Origin: an uncultured Lachnospiraceae bacterium
GTDB lineage: Bacteria; Bacillota; Clostridia; Lachnospirales; Lachnospiraceae
NCBI GenBank assembly: GCA_902782625.1
Contig: CACZNZ010000194.1
Span: forward strand, 1-6,624
Length of the DNA: 6,624 bases
Direction: 5' to 3'
The notes beneath the pieces were generated by a model. The model did not search any database, had not been told where the DNA came from, and saw only the letters and a program-made list of their open reading frames with translations. This document shows positions 1 to 5,190 of the stretch, piece by piece; the stretch's first letter is position 1, and every line of letters begins with the position of its first letter. The translations under genes were made by a program, and so were the position numbers.

Positions 1-782
1 ACTGCCCCGGAGCGTTTCGCAACCGGGACGGACTCCCCGGTCAGAGATGCCTGGTTCACCATCACATCTCCCTCATCAAGAATTCCATCCAGCGGCACAA
101 CATGTCCGGTATGAACAATAATCTTATCCCCCGCCTGTATCTGCGTCAGCGGCATCAGAGCCTGTTTACCGTCGTTCTGAAGCTGCCATACCTGATCCAC
201 ATGCAAGGACATATTCTTCGCCAGGTCATCCACCGACTTCTTATGCGTCCAGGCATCCAGCGTATCACCAAGTCCGAGCAGGAACCGCACAGATCCAGCC
301 GTCTCAAAGTCCCCGGTCAGAAGGGACGCACCTATTGCAATCCCATCCAGCAGTTCTACTTGAAGCTTCATCTTTGTCAAAGTTTTTAAGGCCAGCCACA
401 TGCGCGGGACTGAACTTACTGTATTGATCACCCTCTGGACAGGTGAAGGAAAAAACAGCCTTTTCGCATAATGCCACAGTATCTGAAAGATCATTTTTTC
501 CTTGTATTCCCGATTGATGCATCGGCTGTTGGCACTCAGGACATGAACTTCTTCCTCCGCTTCCTCGTAAGAAAAGCGTGAAAGCTGATAATATAGAGAA
601 TCTTTTTCGCCGTGGTAAAGGATAATCAGACTGCCCAGCCGCTCATGCACAGTCACCTGTTCAACGCCGGGAAGTGCCAAAACCCATGCTTCCAAAAGGT
701 CGGCCTGTTCCATGCTCATAGAACGCTGCATTGCTTTCAGGCGCACTCGTCCTGCGCTTTCGTGAAGAATCTGAAATCTCAT
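1..782 (-). CDS. P1B-type heavy-metal-translocating ATPase, N-terminal part (runs off the left edge)
   Basis: An open frame of 260 codons begins at the ATG at 782-780 and reaches base 1 without a stop, so the C-terminus lies outside the window. Residues 1-58 resemble a degenerate HMA-type domain (ILHESAGRVRL near the start, LPGVEQV at 38-44) but lack the CxxC metal site. A hydrophobic stretch with two probable membrane spans lies at about 142-178. Residues 185-260 form the actuator domain: QAGDKIIVHTGHVVPLDG at 216-233, then the phosphatase loop TGES at 248-251, diagnostic of P-type ATPases. The phosphorylation motif DKTGT and the intramembrane metal motif (CPC, SPC or similar) are not in view, so the metal cannot be named. 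The family pumps transition metals out of the cytoplasm using ATP. The start codon overlaps the stop of the upstream small gene as ATGA (779-782), and GAGG lies too close to the ATG to be a normal ribosome binding site, so translational coupling is likely. Confidence 0.93.
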   Translation of the reverse strand, partial: MRFQILHESAGRVRLKAMQRSMSMEQADLLEAWVLALPGVEQVTVHERLGSLIILYHGEKDSLYYQLSRFSYEEAEEEVHVLSANSRCINREYKEKMIFQILWHYAKRLFFPSPVQRVINTVSSVPRMWLALKTLTKMKLQVELLDGIAIGASLLTGDFETAGSVRFLLGLGDTLDAWTHKKSVDDLAKNMSLHVDQVWQLQNDGKQALMPLTQIQAGDKIIVHTGHVVPLDGILDEGDVMVNQASLTGESVPVAKRSGA

Positions 783-1042
783 GCCTCTACGTAGTCCTCG
801 ATGAATTCTGTTTCTTCTTGTGCTGCTTTTTTCTCATTGATCGCCTTGGCATCAGCCAGACAGTCTGCGTAACTCTCTTGGACTGTCTCAACATCGCGCA
901 TGACCTGGTCTTTACAGCGAAGCGCCGCTGCAGTGACATGGGTATAGACTTTACGTGCGTCTCTACTGCCAAGCAATTTGATTCCGGCAGAACCGAACAG
1001 TGTTCCTCCGACAAAAAGTGCAATTTTTCCTGTTAATTTCAT
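779..1042 (-). CDS. DUF6110-like small membrane protein, PacL-like partner candidate of the metal ATPase
   Basis: An 87-residue protein. Residues 4-24 form one Gly-rich hydrophobic span (GKIALFVGGTLFGSAG), with no lipobox. Residues 28-72 are predicted helical, Ala-rich and charged (KVYTHVTAAALRCKDQVMRD, then AKAINEKK), and the tail at 76-87 is acidic (EETEFIEDYVEA). From memory it matches the DUF6110 family of Clostridia, which commonly sits beside metal P-type ATPases. The start at 1042 is chosen because a full AAGGAGG lies 8 bases upstream; an in-frame GTG at 1090 has no such support. Its stop overlaps the ATPase start as ATGA. Single span, Ala/Glu-rich helix, size and ATPase linkage are like mycobacterial PacL (DUF1490). 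The C-terminal His-rich metal motif of PacL is absent, so any common function is inferred. Two cysteines (43 and 61) are the only obvious soft-metal ligands. Confidence 0.85.
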   Translation of the reverse strand: MKLTGKIALFVGGTLFGSAGIKLLGSRDARKVYTHVTAAALRCKDQVMRDVETVQESYADCLADAKAINEKKAAQEETEFIEDYVEA

Positions 1043-1050
1043 TCTTATAT

Positions 1051-1057
1051 CCTCCTT
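1051..1057 (-). promoter_or_regulatory. Strong ribosome binding site deciding the start of the DUF6110-like gene
   Basis: The minus strand reads AAGGAGG, fully complementary to the 16S rRNA tail, followed by 8 bases and ATG at 1042. It makes the 87-residue product far more likely than the 103-residue version starting at GTG 1090, whose start would lie upstream of this site. Confidence 0.88.
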
Positions 1058-1066
1058 GTATTTCTC

Positions 1067-1082
1067 CCGGCTTTTGCGCCGG
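1067..1082 (-). other. Small GC-rich hairpin between the ZIP gene and the DUF6110-like gene
   Basis: CCGGC and GCCGG are perfect 5-bp arms around a 6-base loop. No U-tract follows on the minus strand (the next bases are GAGAAATAC), so it is not a typical intrinsic terminator. It lies 10 bases upstream of the AAGGAGG site. It could be a processing or mRNA stability element between the importer and the ATPase pair, or chance. Confidence 0.4.
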
Positions 1083-1125
1083 ATAATCACATACCTGATC
1101 TTTTCGGCTTTCCTATGTCTTCTCC

Positions 1126-1914
1126 TTATCCCAATGCAACATCAAGTGCCATCATCAAACTGAATCCGACGGCAAAGAATATGACGCCGATATTGGAATG
1201 CTTCCCGGAGGACATTTCCGGAATCAACTCTTCCACAACTACGTAAAGCATGGCTCCTGCTGCAAACGAAAGCAGATAAGGCATCGCAGGTACTACCAGC
1301 CCTGCAATCAGAACGGTCAGACTGCCGAACACCGGCTCTACCGCACCAGAGAGAACGCCCAGCCAGAAAGATTTCGTCTTGCTTTTTCCTTCCGCATAGA
1401 GCGGCATAGAGATAATTGCTCCTTCCGGGAAGTTCTGGATCGCAATTCCAAGTGCCAGAGCCAATGCGCTGCTGGCTGTGATATTGACAGAACCAGTGAG
1501 CAATCCTGCATAGACTACGCCGACTGCCATCCCCTCCGGAATATTGTGCAGAGTCACTGCCAGTACCATCATGATCGATCTGTTCAGCCTGACACTCGGT
1601 CCTTCCATCTGATCCTCATGGTCAATGCTTCTGTGCAGATGTGGAATCAGATGATCGAGCAAAAGAAGGAAAAGAACTCCAAGCCAAAAGCCGATAAAGG
1701 CTGGGAGGAAAGCCCATCTTCCTTTATCTGCTGACTGCTCAATGGCAGGAACGATCAGACTCCAGATGGATGCCGCTACCATCACGCCTGCTGCAAATCC
1801 GGTCAAAGCCCTCTGTATTTCAGCCTTAATAACCTTTTTCAGAAAAAATACACATGCAGCACCGGCTGCCGTACCAATAAAGGGAACCAGCAGTCCGCAA
1901 ACAACTGTTTTCAT
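1126..1914 (-). CDS. ZIP family metal transporter (GufA/BbZIP-like subfamily)
   Basis: A 262-residue membrane protein with about eight hydrophobic spans, the usual length for bacterial ZIPs. These carry Zn, Fe, Mn or related divalent metals across the membrane, normally into the cytoplasm. The fourth span has HNIPEG (residues 123-128) and the fifth has QNFPEG (160-165), giving the expected binuclear metal ligands H123, N124, E127, Q160, N161 and E164. E193 (GAVEP) and E228/E229 (VVVEELIPE) add the later conserved acids. The Q-N-x-P-E-G form, rather than H-N-x-P-E-G, resembles the BbZIP/GufA group. The loop after span three is His-rich (DHLIPHLHRSIDHEDQ, 87-102), typical of a metal-sensing or delivery loop. 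The ATG at 1914 has only a weak GGA seven bases upstream; a better AAAAGGAG lies about 27 bases away, so the exact start is a little uncertain. It is followed after 83 bases by the DUF6110-like gene and the ATPase. Confidence 0.93.
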   Translation of the reverse strand: MKTVVCGLLVPFIGTAAGAACVFFLKKVIKAEIQRALTGFAAGVMVAASIWSLIVPAIEQSADKGRWAFLPAFIGFWLGVLFLLLLDHLIPHLHRSIDHEDQMEGPSVRLNRSIMMVLAVTLHNIPEGMAVGVVYAGLLTGSVNITASSALALALGIAIQNFPEGAIISMPLYAEGKSKTKSFWLGVLSGAVEPVFGSLTVLIAGLVVPAMPYLLSFAAGAMLYVVVEELIPEMSSGKHSNIGVIFFAVGFSLMMALDVALG

Positions 1915-1977
1915 TACTGTTCCAATAAACCTTTCTTACTTACTCCTTTTCTAATGAGGTAGTTATGTATATCAACA

Positions 1978-1993
1978 GTTAGATTTTGCTAAC
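1978..1993. promoter_or_regulatory. Inverted repeat at the start of the ZIP transcript, candidate metalloregulator operator
   Basis: GTTAG and CTAAC are perfect 5-bp arms separated by 6 bases. The repeat lies immediately downstream of the TATAAT box, covering roughly +3 to +18 of the predicted transcript, where a bound repressor would block initiation or early elongation. TTAG/CTAA half-sites recall DtxR/MntR-type operators, and the gene is a metal transporter, so a metal-responsive repressor is a reasonable inference. The arms are short and could also form a small hairpin in the RNA leader. Confidence 0.45.
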
Positions 1994-2002
1994 CACTATG
2001 CC

Positions 2003-2031
2003 ATTATATCTTTTTAGAGGAGAAAAATCAA
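2003..2031 (-). promoter_or_regulatory. Sigma-A-type promoter of the ZIP/DUF6110/ATPase operon
   Basis: On the minus strand a TTGATT -35 box (2031-2026) is followed by a 17-base spacer and a perfect TATAAT -10 box (2008-2003). Transcription would start near 1996, giving an untranslated leader of about 80 bases before the ATG at 1914. No other promoter of this quality was seen before the ATPase, so the three genes are probably cotranscribed from here. Confidence 0.75.
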
Positions 2032-2071
2032 GAGTGTTCCCTGTAAAACAGCGAATGATGAAAGGCAAAGA

Positions 2072-2117
2072 AAAAAACAGAACGATCCAGAATAGAATCT
2101 AAATCGTTCTGTTTTTT
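2072..2117. terminator. Symmetric (probably bidirectional) intrinsic terminator after the BFD ferredoxin
   Basis: A perfect 15-bp inverted repeat: AAAAAACAGAACGAT at 2072-2086 and its complement at 2103-2117, around a 16-base loop. The A-run and T-run on the outside give a U-tract in both directions. On the minus strand it sits 12 bases after the ferredoxin stop and separates that gene from the ZIP promoter just downstream. No plus-strand gene approaches it from the left, so only the minus-strand role has an obvious user. Confidence 0.85.
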
Positions 2118-2129
2118 ATAACGCTTGTC

Positions 2130-2318
2130 TTAAAAGTCTACATTCTTCAAGGCTTCCCGGATTGTATTTTCCACAACCTTTCTGCAACTGCCGCATTTGG
2201 TACAGCATTCTGTCTCTTCCTGGACCTCTTTAAAGGTGTAAGCCCCATTCTCGACCGCTTCCTCAATCTCACTGGCCCGGACAAATTTACATTTACATAC
2301 TAAGGGATCTACAGACAT
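2130..2318 (-). CDS. BFD-type [2Fe-2S] ferredoxin (bacterioferritin-associated ferredoxin-like)
   Basis: A 62-residue cytoplasmic protein consisting of one BFD-like [2Fe-2S] domain. The four expected ligands are C8 and C10 (VCKCK) and C42 and C45 (CGSC). The 31-residue gap between C10 and C42 equals that of E. coli Bfd as I recall it. C38 and C39 are two further cysteines just before the second pair. Bfd reduces heme-bound iron in bacterioferritin to release Fe(II); related stand-alone domains in Clostridia serve as small electron carriers or Fe-S carriers, and no ferritin gene is visible here. An in-frame ATG at 2351 would add 11 residues, but AAAAGGAGA followed by 7 bases sits before the ATG at 2318, so the shorter form is chosen. 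The gene is monocistronic, with its own promoter, a palindromic operator candidate and a terminator. Confidence 0.88.
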   Translation of the reverse strand: MSVDPLVCKCKFVRASEIEEAVENGAYTFKEVQEETECCTKCGSCRKVVENTIREALKNVDF

Positions 2319-2325
2319 GAGCACA

Positions 2326-2330
2326 TCTCC
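2326..2330 (-). promoter_or_regulatory. Ribosome binding site deciding the start of the BFD ferredoxin
   Basis: AAAAGGAGA on the minus strand, 7 bases before the ATG at 2318. The upstream in-frame ATG at 2351 would place this site inside the coding sequence, so translation from 2318 is favoured. Confidence 0.8.
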
Positions 2331-2369
2331 TTTTCTTTGATCATAGACCATGAACTTTCTTATTCATTT

Positions 2370-2398
2370 AAGATACCATAGAGTATGATAATTATCAA
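2370..2398 (-). promoter_or_regulatory. Promoter of the BFD ferredoxin gene
   Basis: TTGATA (2398-2393, five of six to the -35 consensus), a 17-base spacer, then TATCTT (2375-2370, four of six to the -10). The start of transcription would fall near 2363, giving a leader of about 45 bases. The promoter begins directly after the stop codon of the 130-residue gene at 2403, which indicates that the ferredoxin can be expressed independently of it. Confidence 0.65.
2386..2397. promoter_or_regulatory. Perfect 12-bp palindrome on the -35 box, Fur-like operator candidate
   Basis: TGATAATTATCA reads the same on both strands and covers most of the -35 region of the ferredoxin promoter. TGATAA/TTATCA half-sites are the core of Fur-family operators (the Bacillus 7-1-7 box is TGATAAT-N-ATTATCA); here the halves abut with no central spacing, so it is a shortened variant. 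An iron-responsive repressor would fit a BFD ferredoxin, but AT-rich palindromes also arise by chance. Confidence 0.5.
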
Positions 2399-2402
2399 AC
2401 AT

Positions 2403-2795
2403 TTACCATACCGCATTTGGGCTTTCCTCTTTCTGAATGCGAATATCATAATCTCCGCTGCTTTTTACGGTGATTACAATATTCTCAAACCACGTCTGGA
2501 ACCGAATCAGGTAATTATTCCCTCTCAAGGTGATCGTCACCTCACTGTTGAGATCGGAAGGATCCATTCCTTCTTTCCTCAGCACTTTGTCAATGGCTTT
2601 CATGACACTCTTTTCTGTATGCAACTGTTTTCCCACCGGCATTTCCTTGTAATAAAGCAGCAGGGATCTTGCCAGGACAGGTGATTTACAATCACATTTG
2701 TGGAAGTAACTTCCCATGAACATATACAGGATATATGTCATGGCTTTCTGCCGGTCTGTTGTAACATTATGTGTCGTACGAACATGTTTCATCAT
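2403..2795 (-). CDS. Unrecognised 130-residue protein
   Basis: A cytoplasmic-looking protein of 130 residues without a signal peptide or membrane span. GGAGG lies 9 bases before the ATG at 2795, which is followed by a second ATG; the first is preferred by spacing. The N-terminal half is helical and contains YILYMFMGSYF and a CDC pair (C34, C36). Residues 55-75 (GKQLHTEKSVMKAIDKVL) and the C-terminal beta-rich part (VTITLRGNNYLIRF, then NIVITVKSSGDYDIRI) have a pattern that loosely recalls DUF3781 proteins, which carry an LHTT...RI...NL segment followed by a short VITINA strand. That resemblance is from memory and weak. Its neighbours (a terminator upstream, an independently promoted ferredoxin downstream) suggest a single-gene unit and give no hint of role. 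Confidence 0.75.
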   Translation of the reverse strand: MMKHVRTTHNVTTDRQKAMTYILYMFMGSYFHKCDCKSPVLARSLLLYYKEMPVGKQLHTEKSVMKAIDKVLRKEGMDPSDLNSEVTITLRGNNYLIRFQTWFENIVITVKSSGDYDIRIQKEESPNAVW

Positions 2796-2818
2796 AAATA
2801 ATAACCTCCAATCATTTC

Positions 2819-2847
2819 TCTGTAAGACTCGGCCAAAAACCGGTCAA
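2819..2847 (-). promoter_or_regulatory. Weak promoter candidate for the 130-residue protein
   Basis: TTGACC (2847-2842), a 17-base spacer and TACAGA (2824-2819). The -35 is good but the -10 matches at only three positions. A competing -10, TATGAT, lies at 2853-2848, with a CTGGCA -35 18 bases upstream inside the terminator stem. Without either, the gene would depend on readthrough of the preceding terminator. Confidence 0.3.
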
Positions 2848-2856
2848 ATCATAGGA

Positions 2857-2918
2857 AACACAAAAAGGATCTGCCAGAAGACAGACTGGTCCCCCAGCCC
2901 GTCTTTCAGTAGATCCTT
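2857..2918 (-). terminator. Long intrinsic terminator after the acetyltransferase gene and the orphan promoter
   Basis: Read on the minus strand, AAGGATCT (2918-2911) pairs with AGATCCTT (2872-2865). Inside, a 13-pair stem with one bulged A and two G-U pairs is closed by a GGGA (GNRA-type) tetraloop. The stem is followed by TTTTTGTGTTT. The G-U pairs form only in the minus-strand RNA, which supports that direction. It ends the five-gene operon and also the short unit started by the promoter at 3002-2974. Confidence 0.85.
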
Positions 2919-2964
2919 ATTTCACAAGGTTATTATTCAGTTTTTCAGCCATGCTAAAAAACAT
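2917..2964 (-). CDS. Possible 15-codon leader ORF in a short orphan transcript
   Basis: The peptide MFFSMAEKLNNNLVK is encoded from an ATG only 3-4 bases after the predicted transcription start, so it would be translated leaderless or not at all; there is no ribosome binding site. Its TAA ends at the first bases of the terminator stem. Placement right before a terminator is typical of attenuator leader peptides, but no run of regulatory codons is seen apart from three Asn codons. The transcript may instead be a noncoding RNA. Confidence 0.25.
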   Translation of the reverse strand: MFFSMAEKLNNNLVK

Positions 2965-2973
2965 AGCTTTTAA

Positions 2974-3002
2974 AATATAACCGATGTTATAGAATTTGTC
3001 AA
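2974..3002 (-). promoter_or_regulatory. Near-consensus promoter at the end of the acetyltransferase gene
   Basis: A perfect TTGACA -35 (3002-2997), a 17-base spacer and TATATT (2979-2974, five of six to the -10). The -35 overlaps the TGA stop of the acetyltransferase gene. A 6-bp inverted repeat, TATAAC/GTTATA at 2976-2991, covers the -10 and part of the spacer and could be an operator. Transcription would start at about 2967 and meet the terminator at 2918-2857. Confidence 0.7.
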
Positions 3003-3562
3003 ATCTTTTTGATCACTTTTGCCGGGACACCACCGACGATCGTATCCGGAGGGACGTCTTTGACGACGACTGCTCCGGCTGCAACGACGGCATGATCTCC
3101 TATGGTCACACCGGAGCAAACGGTCGCATTTGCACCGATCCATACGCCTTTTCCTATGTGGATCGGTGCGGGATGAAGTGCCTGGCGTTTTTCCGGGGCC
3201 AGATCATGGTTCAGGGTGGCCAGGACCACCCCGTGGCCGATCAGGGCCCCGTCATCTATATATATTCCGCCCTGATCTTGAAATTTGCATCCGGCGTTGA
3301 TAAAAACATTTTTACCTATCGTGATGTTCTTTCCGAAATCTGTGTAAAATGGTGGGAACAGCCCAAATCCTTCATCGACCGGCTTTCCGATCAGCTCTGA
3401 AAAGAGCTCCTGAAGTTCTTCCGGCTCATGGTATTTTGTATTGATCTCCATCGTGATCTTCTGTGCCTGTCTGCTGTAATACCGCATCAGATCGATCGCT
3501 TCCTGGTTTTCTCCTATTGTGTCGCTTTCTTTGAAATACCTTAAAAGTTCATTTAGTTTCAT
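2999..3562 (-). CDS. Maltose/galactoside O-acetyltransferase-like hexapeptide transferase
   Basis: A 187-residue cytoplasmic enzyme of the LacA/Maa/NodL family, which moves acetyl from acetyl-CoA to a sugar hydroxyl. Residues 1-60 form the helical cap typical of Maa ([11 protein letters not shown], 28-38). Residues 61-187 are left-handed beta-helix repeats, including [13 protein letters not shown] (80-92), [15 protein letters not shown] (134-148), [15 protein letters not shown] (152-166) and GGVPAKVI (177-184). N89 and H119 ([10 protein letters not shown]) occupy the places of the substrate-binding Asn and catalytic His. The start at 3562 is chosen because it overlaps the previous stop as ATGA, matching the operon's other junctions, and gives normal family length; a GTG at 3580 would add six residues. 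Last gene of the operon. The true acceptor is unknown; such enzymes are often called sugar acetyltransferases without proof. Confidence 0.9.
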   Translation of the reverse strand: MKLNELLRYFKESDTIGENQEAIDLMRYYSRQAQKITMEINTKYHEPEELQELFSELIGKPVDEGFGLFPPFYTDFGKNITIGKNVFINAGCKFQDQGGIYIDDGALIGHGVVLATLNHDLAPEKRQALHPAPIHIGKGVWIGANATVCSGVTIGDHAVVAAGAVVVKDVPPDTIVGGVPAKVIKKI

Positions 3563-4704
3563 TGATTCTCTGTCACCCACTGTTTTATAGTTTTTTCTTC
3601 TTCTGTTACGGAGCCTCCGCGTACATCAATCGCTTCTGTGACTTCGGCTTTCGGCTCAAGCTCTTTTATCGTGTCGATGGTACCGGAAAAACCGCTGCCT
3701 TCGTGTGTAACAAAAACATTTATCTTTTTCCCACTTAGATCACAGGCGTCAAAGAAAGAGTAAACCGGCATGGGCAGATCGCCCCACCAGTTAGGGAATA
3801 CAAGATAGACGGTATCATACTCATCCAGATTCTCAAGTTCTGTTTTTAACGCCGGTCTTGTTCCCTCACTTTGTTCATCTCTTGCCTGTTCTACCGTTTT
3901 GTCATAATCAACAGGATAGGTGTCTTTTGCAAGAATTTCAAATGTATCGCATCCGGCTTCTTCAGCGATCCATTCCGCTATCATCTGGGCATTCCCTTTG
4001 ATCGTGCCGTCATCGGCCTGAATACTTGCACTGGAAGACGCATCCACGTCTTCCGGAAAATCGGTATTTCCTACTCTGCTGAAATATGCAACGATGCTCT
4101 TTTTCTTTGATTGCTCCGGTTTTTCTTCCTCTTCTGCCAGTTCAATACGGACATCAAAATCCCCTTCAAGGGCTGCAATCTCTTCTAAAGGACAGGTTAT
4201 CACCCCGATGTTGACCTGATTTCCATACTGTTCTGACGTGTCTTCATCTTCAAAAAGGATGGTAAAGTAAGGCGCATCGGTCGCGTAGTCAATATCACCA
4301 TTCAGCCAGCCATAGTGGACCTCTTCCTCTTTATATGGGAGTTCCTCTGTCACGCCGCAGAAATCATGGGAGTATCTGCTCACATGCTGCGTTATGGGCA
4401 GCTTCTCGATCAGTGCCTTGGCCGTGTCAGAATCATTCAGCACACCAGGAATTACCTTGTCGCCAAAATACATATTGATCTTTGTGCCGCCTTCCATTGG
4501 GATCCTGGTGGGCATGGCCGGATCTTCCGTCTGCATATCCGCACCGTCTTTTGCAAACCGGTTTCCCTCTTCCGTCTTTTCCGTGGCTTCACTGGAAGTC
4601 TCTGTTTTCTCTTGCCCCTGTTCTTTTTTACTGCCACAGCCGGCAAGGCAGAGACTCAATACTGTCACTGTTACCATCAGGATTAATAATAACTTTTTCT
4701 GCAT
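3559..4704 (-). CDS. Lipoprotein fusing a cyclophilin-like domain to a flavodoxin domain
   Basis: A 381-residue predicted lipoprotein. The signal peptide ends in LAGC with Cys23 as the lipid site, then a Glu/Thr/Lys-rich linker runs to about 65. Residues 70-190 form a divergent cyclophilin-like domain ([12 protein letters not shown] at 76-87, NGDIDY at 135-140, ILFEDED at 149-155, VNIGVIT at 164-170) that parallels the two preceding proteins. Residues 202-381 are a flavodoxin domain of the Flavodoxin_4 kind: [10 protein letters not shown] (205-214) is the FMN phosphate loop, [17 protein letters not shown] (262-278) is a family signature, and [18 protein letters not shown] (302-319) supplies aromatic residues for the isoalloxazine ring. 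It would sit on the outer face of the membrane and bind FMN non-covalently. AAAGGA lies 8 bases before the ATG. It follows the previous gene by 27 bases and overlaps the acetyltransferase start as ATGA. Partner and substrate are unknown. Confidence 0.92.
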   Translation of the reverse strand: MQKKLLLILMVTVTVLSLCLAGCGSKKEQGQEKTETSSEATEKTEEGNRFAKDGADMQTEDPAMPTRIPMEGGTKINMYFGDKVIPGVLNDSDTAKALIEKLPITQHVSRYSHDFCGVTEELPYKEEEVHYGWLNGDIDYATDAPYFTILFEDEDTSEQYGNQVNIGVITCPLEEIAALEGDFDVRIELAEEEEKPEQSKKKSIVAYFSRVGNTDFPEDVDASSSASIQADDGTIKGNAQMIAEWIAEEAGCDTFEILAKDTYPVDYDKTVEQARDEQSEGTRPALKTELENLDEYDTVYLVFPNWWGDLPMPVYSFFDACDLSGKKINVFVTHEGSGFSGTIDTIKELEPKAEVTEAIDVRGGSVTEEEKTIKQWVTENQ

Positions 4705-4731
4705 TTTTCTTTTCCTTTCTTCCCTGCGCTG

Positions 4732-5190
4732 CTACTTTTTCTTTTTTACTTTTGAAAACCTCACACTAATCCGACCTTTTCCAGCTGCTTTTTTCAAACC
4801 TTTGGTGTTCGTGATCCTCCCTATTCTTGTATACGTGTATGTCGTTGAAAATGATTTATAAAATACCACCAGGCAATCAGAACCATAAAGCATGATATCC
4901 CCGGCTTTTATCCTGGTCACATTCTGTTCCCTGGCCGGCAGGCTGTACTTCAGATACTTGTACTTCTCATTTCCGTTCAGCTCTGACATCTTATATTTTA
5001 CCGGCATCTTTTTTAGAAATGCTTTCGCTGTTTCATTATTATAAAATACCGCTTTAAATGTCTTCTTTCCAACCTTGATATTTACAGGCGTATTTCCATT
5101 AGTCTTTGCCATAACAGGCATTTTTGTCAGACATCCTGCAAGAAGCACCAGGACTGCCAGAACAAACAACTTTCTGATCATTGTCTTCAT
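4732..5190 (-). CDS. Cyclophilin-like lipoprotein, basic paralogue
   Basis: A 152-residue predicted lipoprotein with an ideal lipobox LAGC (Cys20) after a hydrophobic stretch; cleavage by signal peptidase I after VMA (residues 26-28) is a less likely alternative. Residues 35-147 form one cyclophilin-like domain: VNIKVGKKTFKAVFYNNETA (36-55), AGDIMLYGSDCLVVFY (96-111) and YTYTRIGRI (118-126). The resemblance is to the cyclophilin-like fold family found in Clostridia, not to active prolyl isomerases, and no isomerase active-site set is recognisable. The mature protein is strongly basic, ending in KVKKKK, unlike its acidic neighbour. GGAGG lies 7 bases before the ATG inside the end of the upstream gene, and start and stop overlap as ATGA (5187-5190). 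The function is unknown. Confidence 0.85.
   Translation of the reverse strand: MKTMIRKLFVLAVLVLLAGCLTKMPVMAKTNGNTPVNIKVGKKTFKAVFYNNETAKAFLKKMPVKYKMSELNGNEKYKYLKYSLPAREQNVTRIKAGDIMLYGSDCLVVFYKSFSTTYTYTRIGRITNTKGLKKAAGKGRISVRFSKVKKKK

Noticed and set aside
102..389. Plus-strand open frame of 95 codons
   Set aside because: It lies opposite the continuous P1B-ATPase frame, which has recognisable motifs (TGES); no plausible protein features or ribosome binding site.
304..522. Minus-strand frame of 72 codons, as if the 1-780 region held a broken gene
   Set aside because: It is out of frame with the ATPase. The correct frame reads without interruption from 782 to the left edge, so there is no frameshift or pseudogene.
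1043..1090. Longer form of the DUF6110-like protein starting at GTG 1090
   Set aside because: The added basic segment would be translated across the AAGGAGG site and the hairpin, and no ribosome binding site precedes the GTG.
1198..1734. Plus-strand open frame of 178 codons
   Set aside because: Antisense shadow of the ZIP gene; residue pattern rich in Cys, His, Arg and Gln without any domain.
1915..1950. Upstream mini-ORF (TTG GAA CAG TAA) overlapping the ZIP start, behind AAAGG
   Set aside because: Only three codons and poor spacing; chance cannot be excluded, so it is only noted as a reason for doubt about the ZIP start.
2826..2845. Small imperfect hairpin around the A-run upstream of the 130-residue gene
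   Set aside because: Arms of six pairs with a bulge, no U-tract in either direction and no conserved setting; weaker than the terminator next to it.
2855..2970. Riboswitch such as a NiCo or T-box element before the 130-residue gene
   Set aside because: I could not match any known conserved core; only a simple 5' hairpin and a terminator are visible.
3871..4861. Several plus-strand frames (79 to 155 codons), including one with hydrophobic stretches
   Set aside because: They arise opposite the Glu/Lys-rich linker and signal peptide of the flavodoxin lipoprotein; the hydrophobic look comes from the complement of A/G-rich codons.
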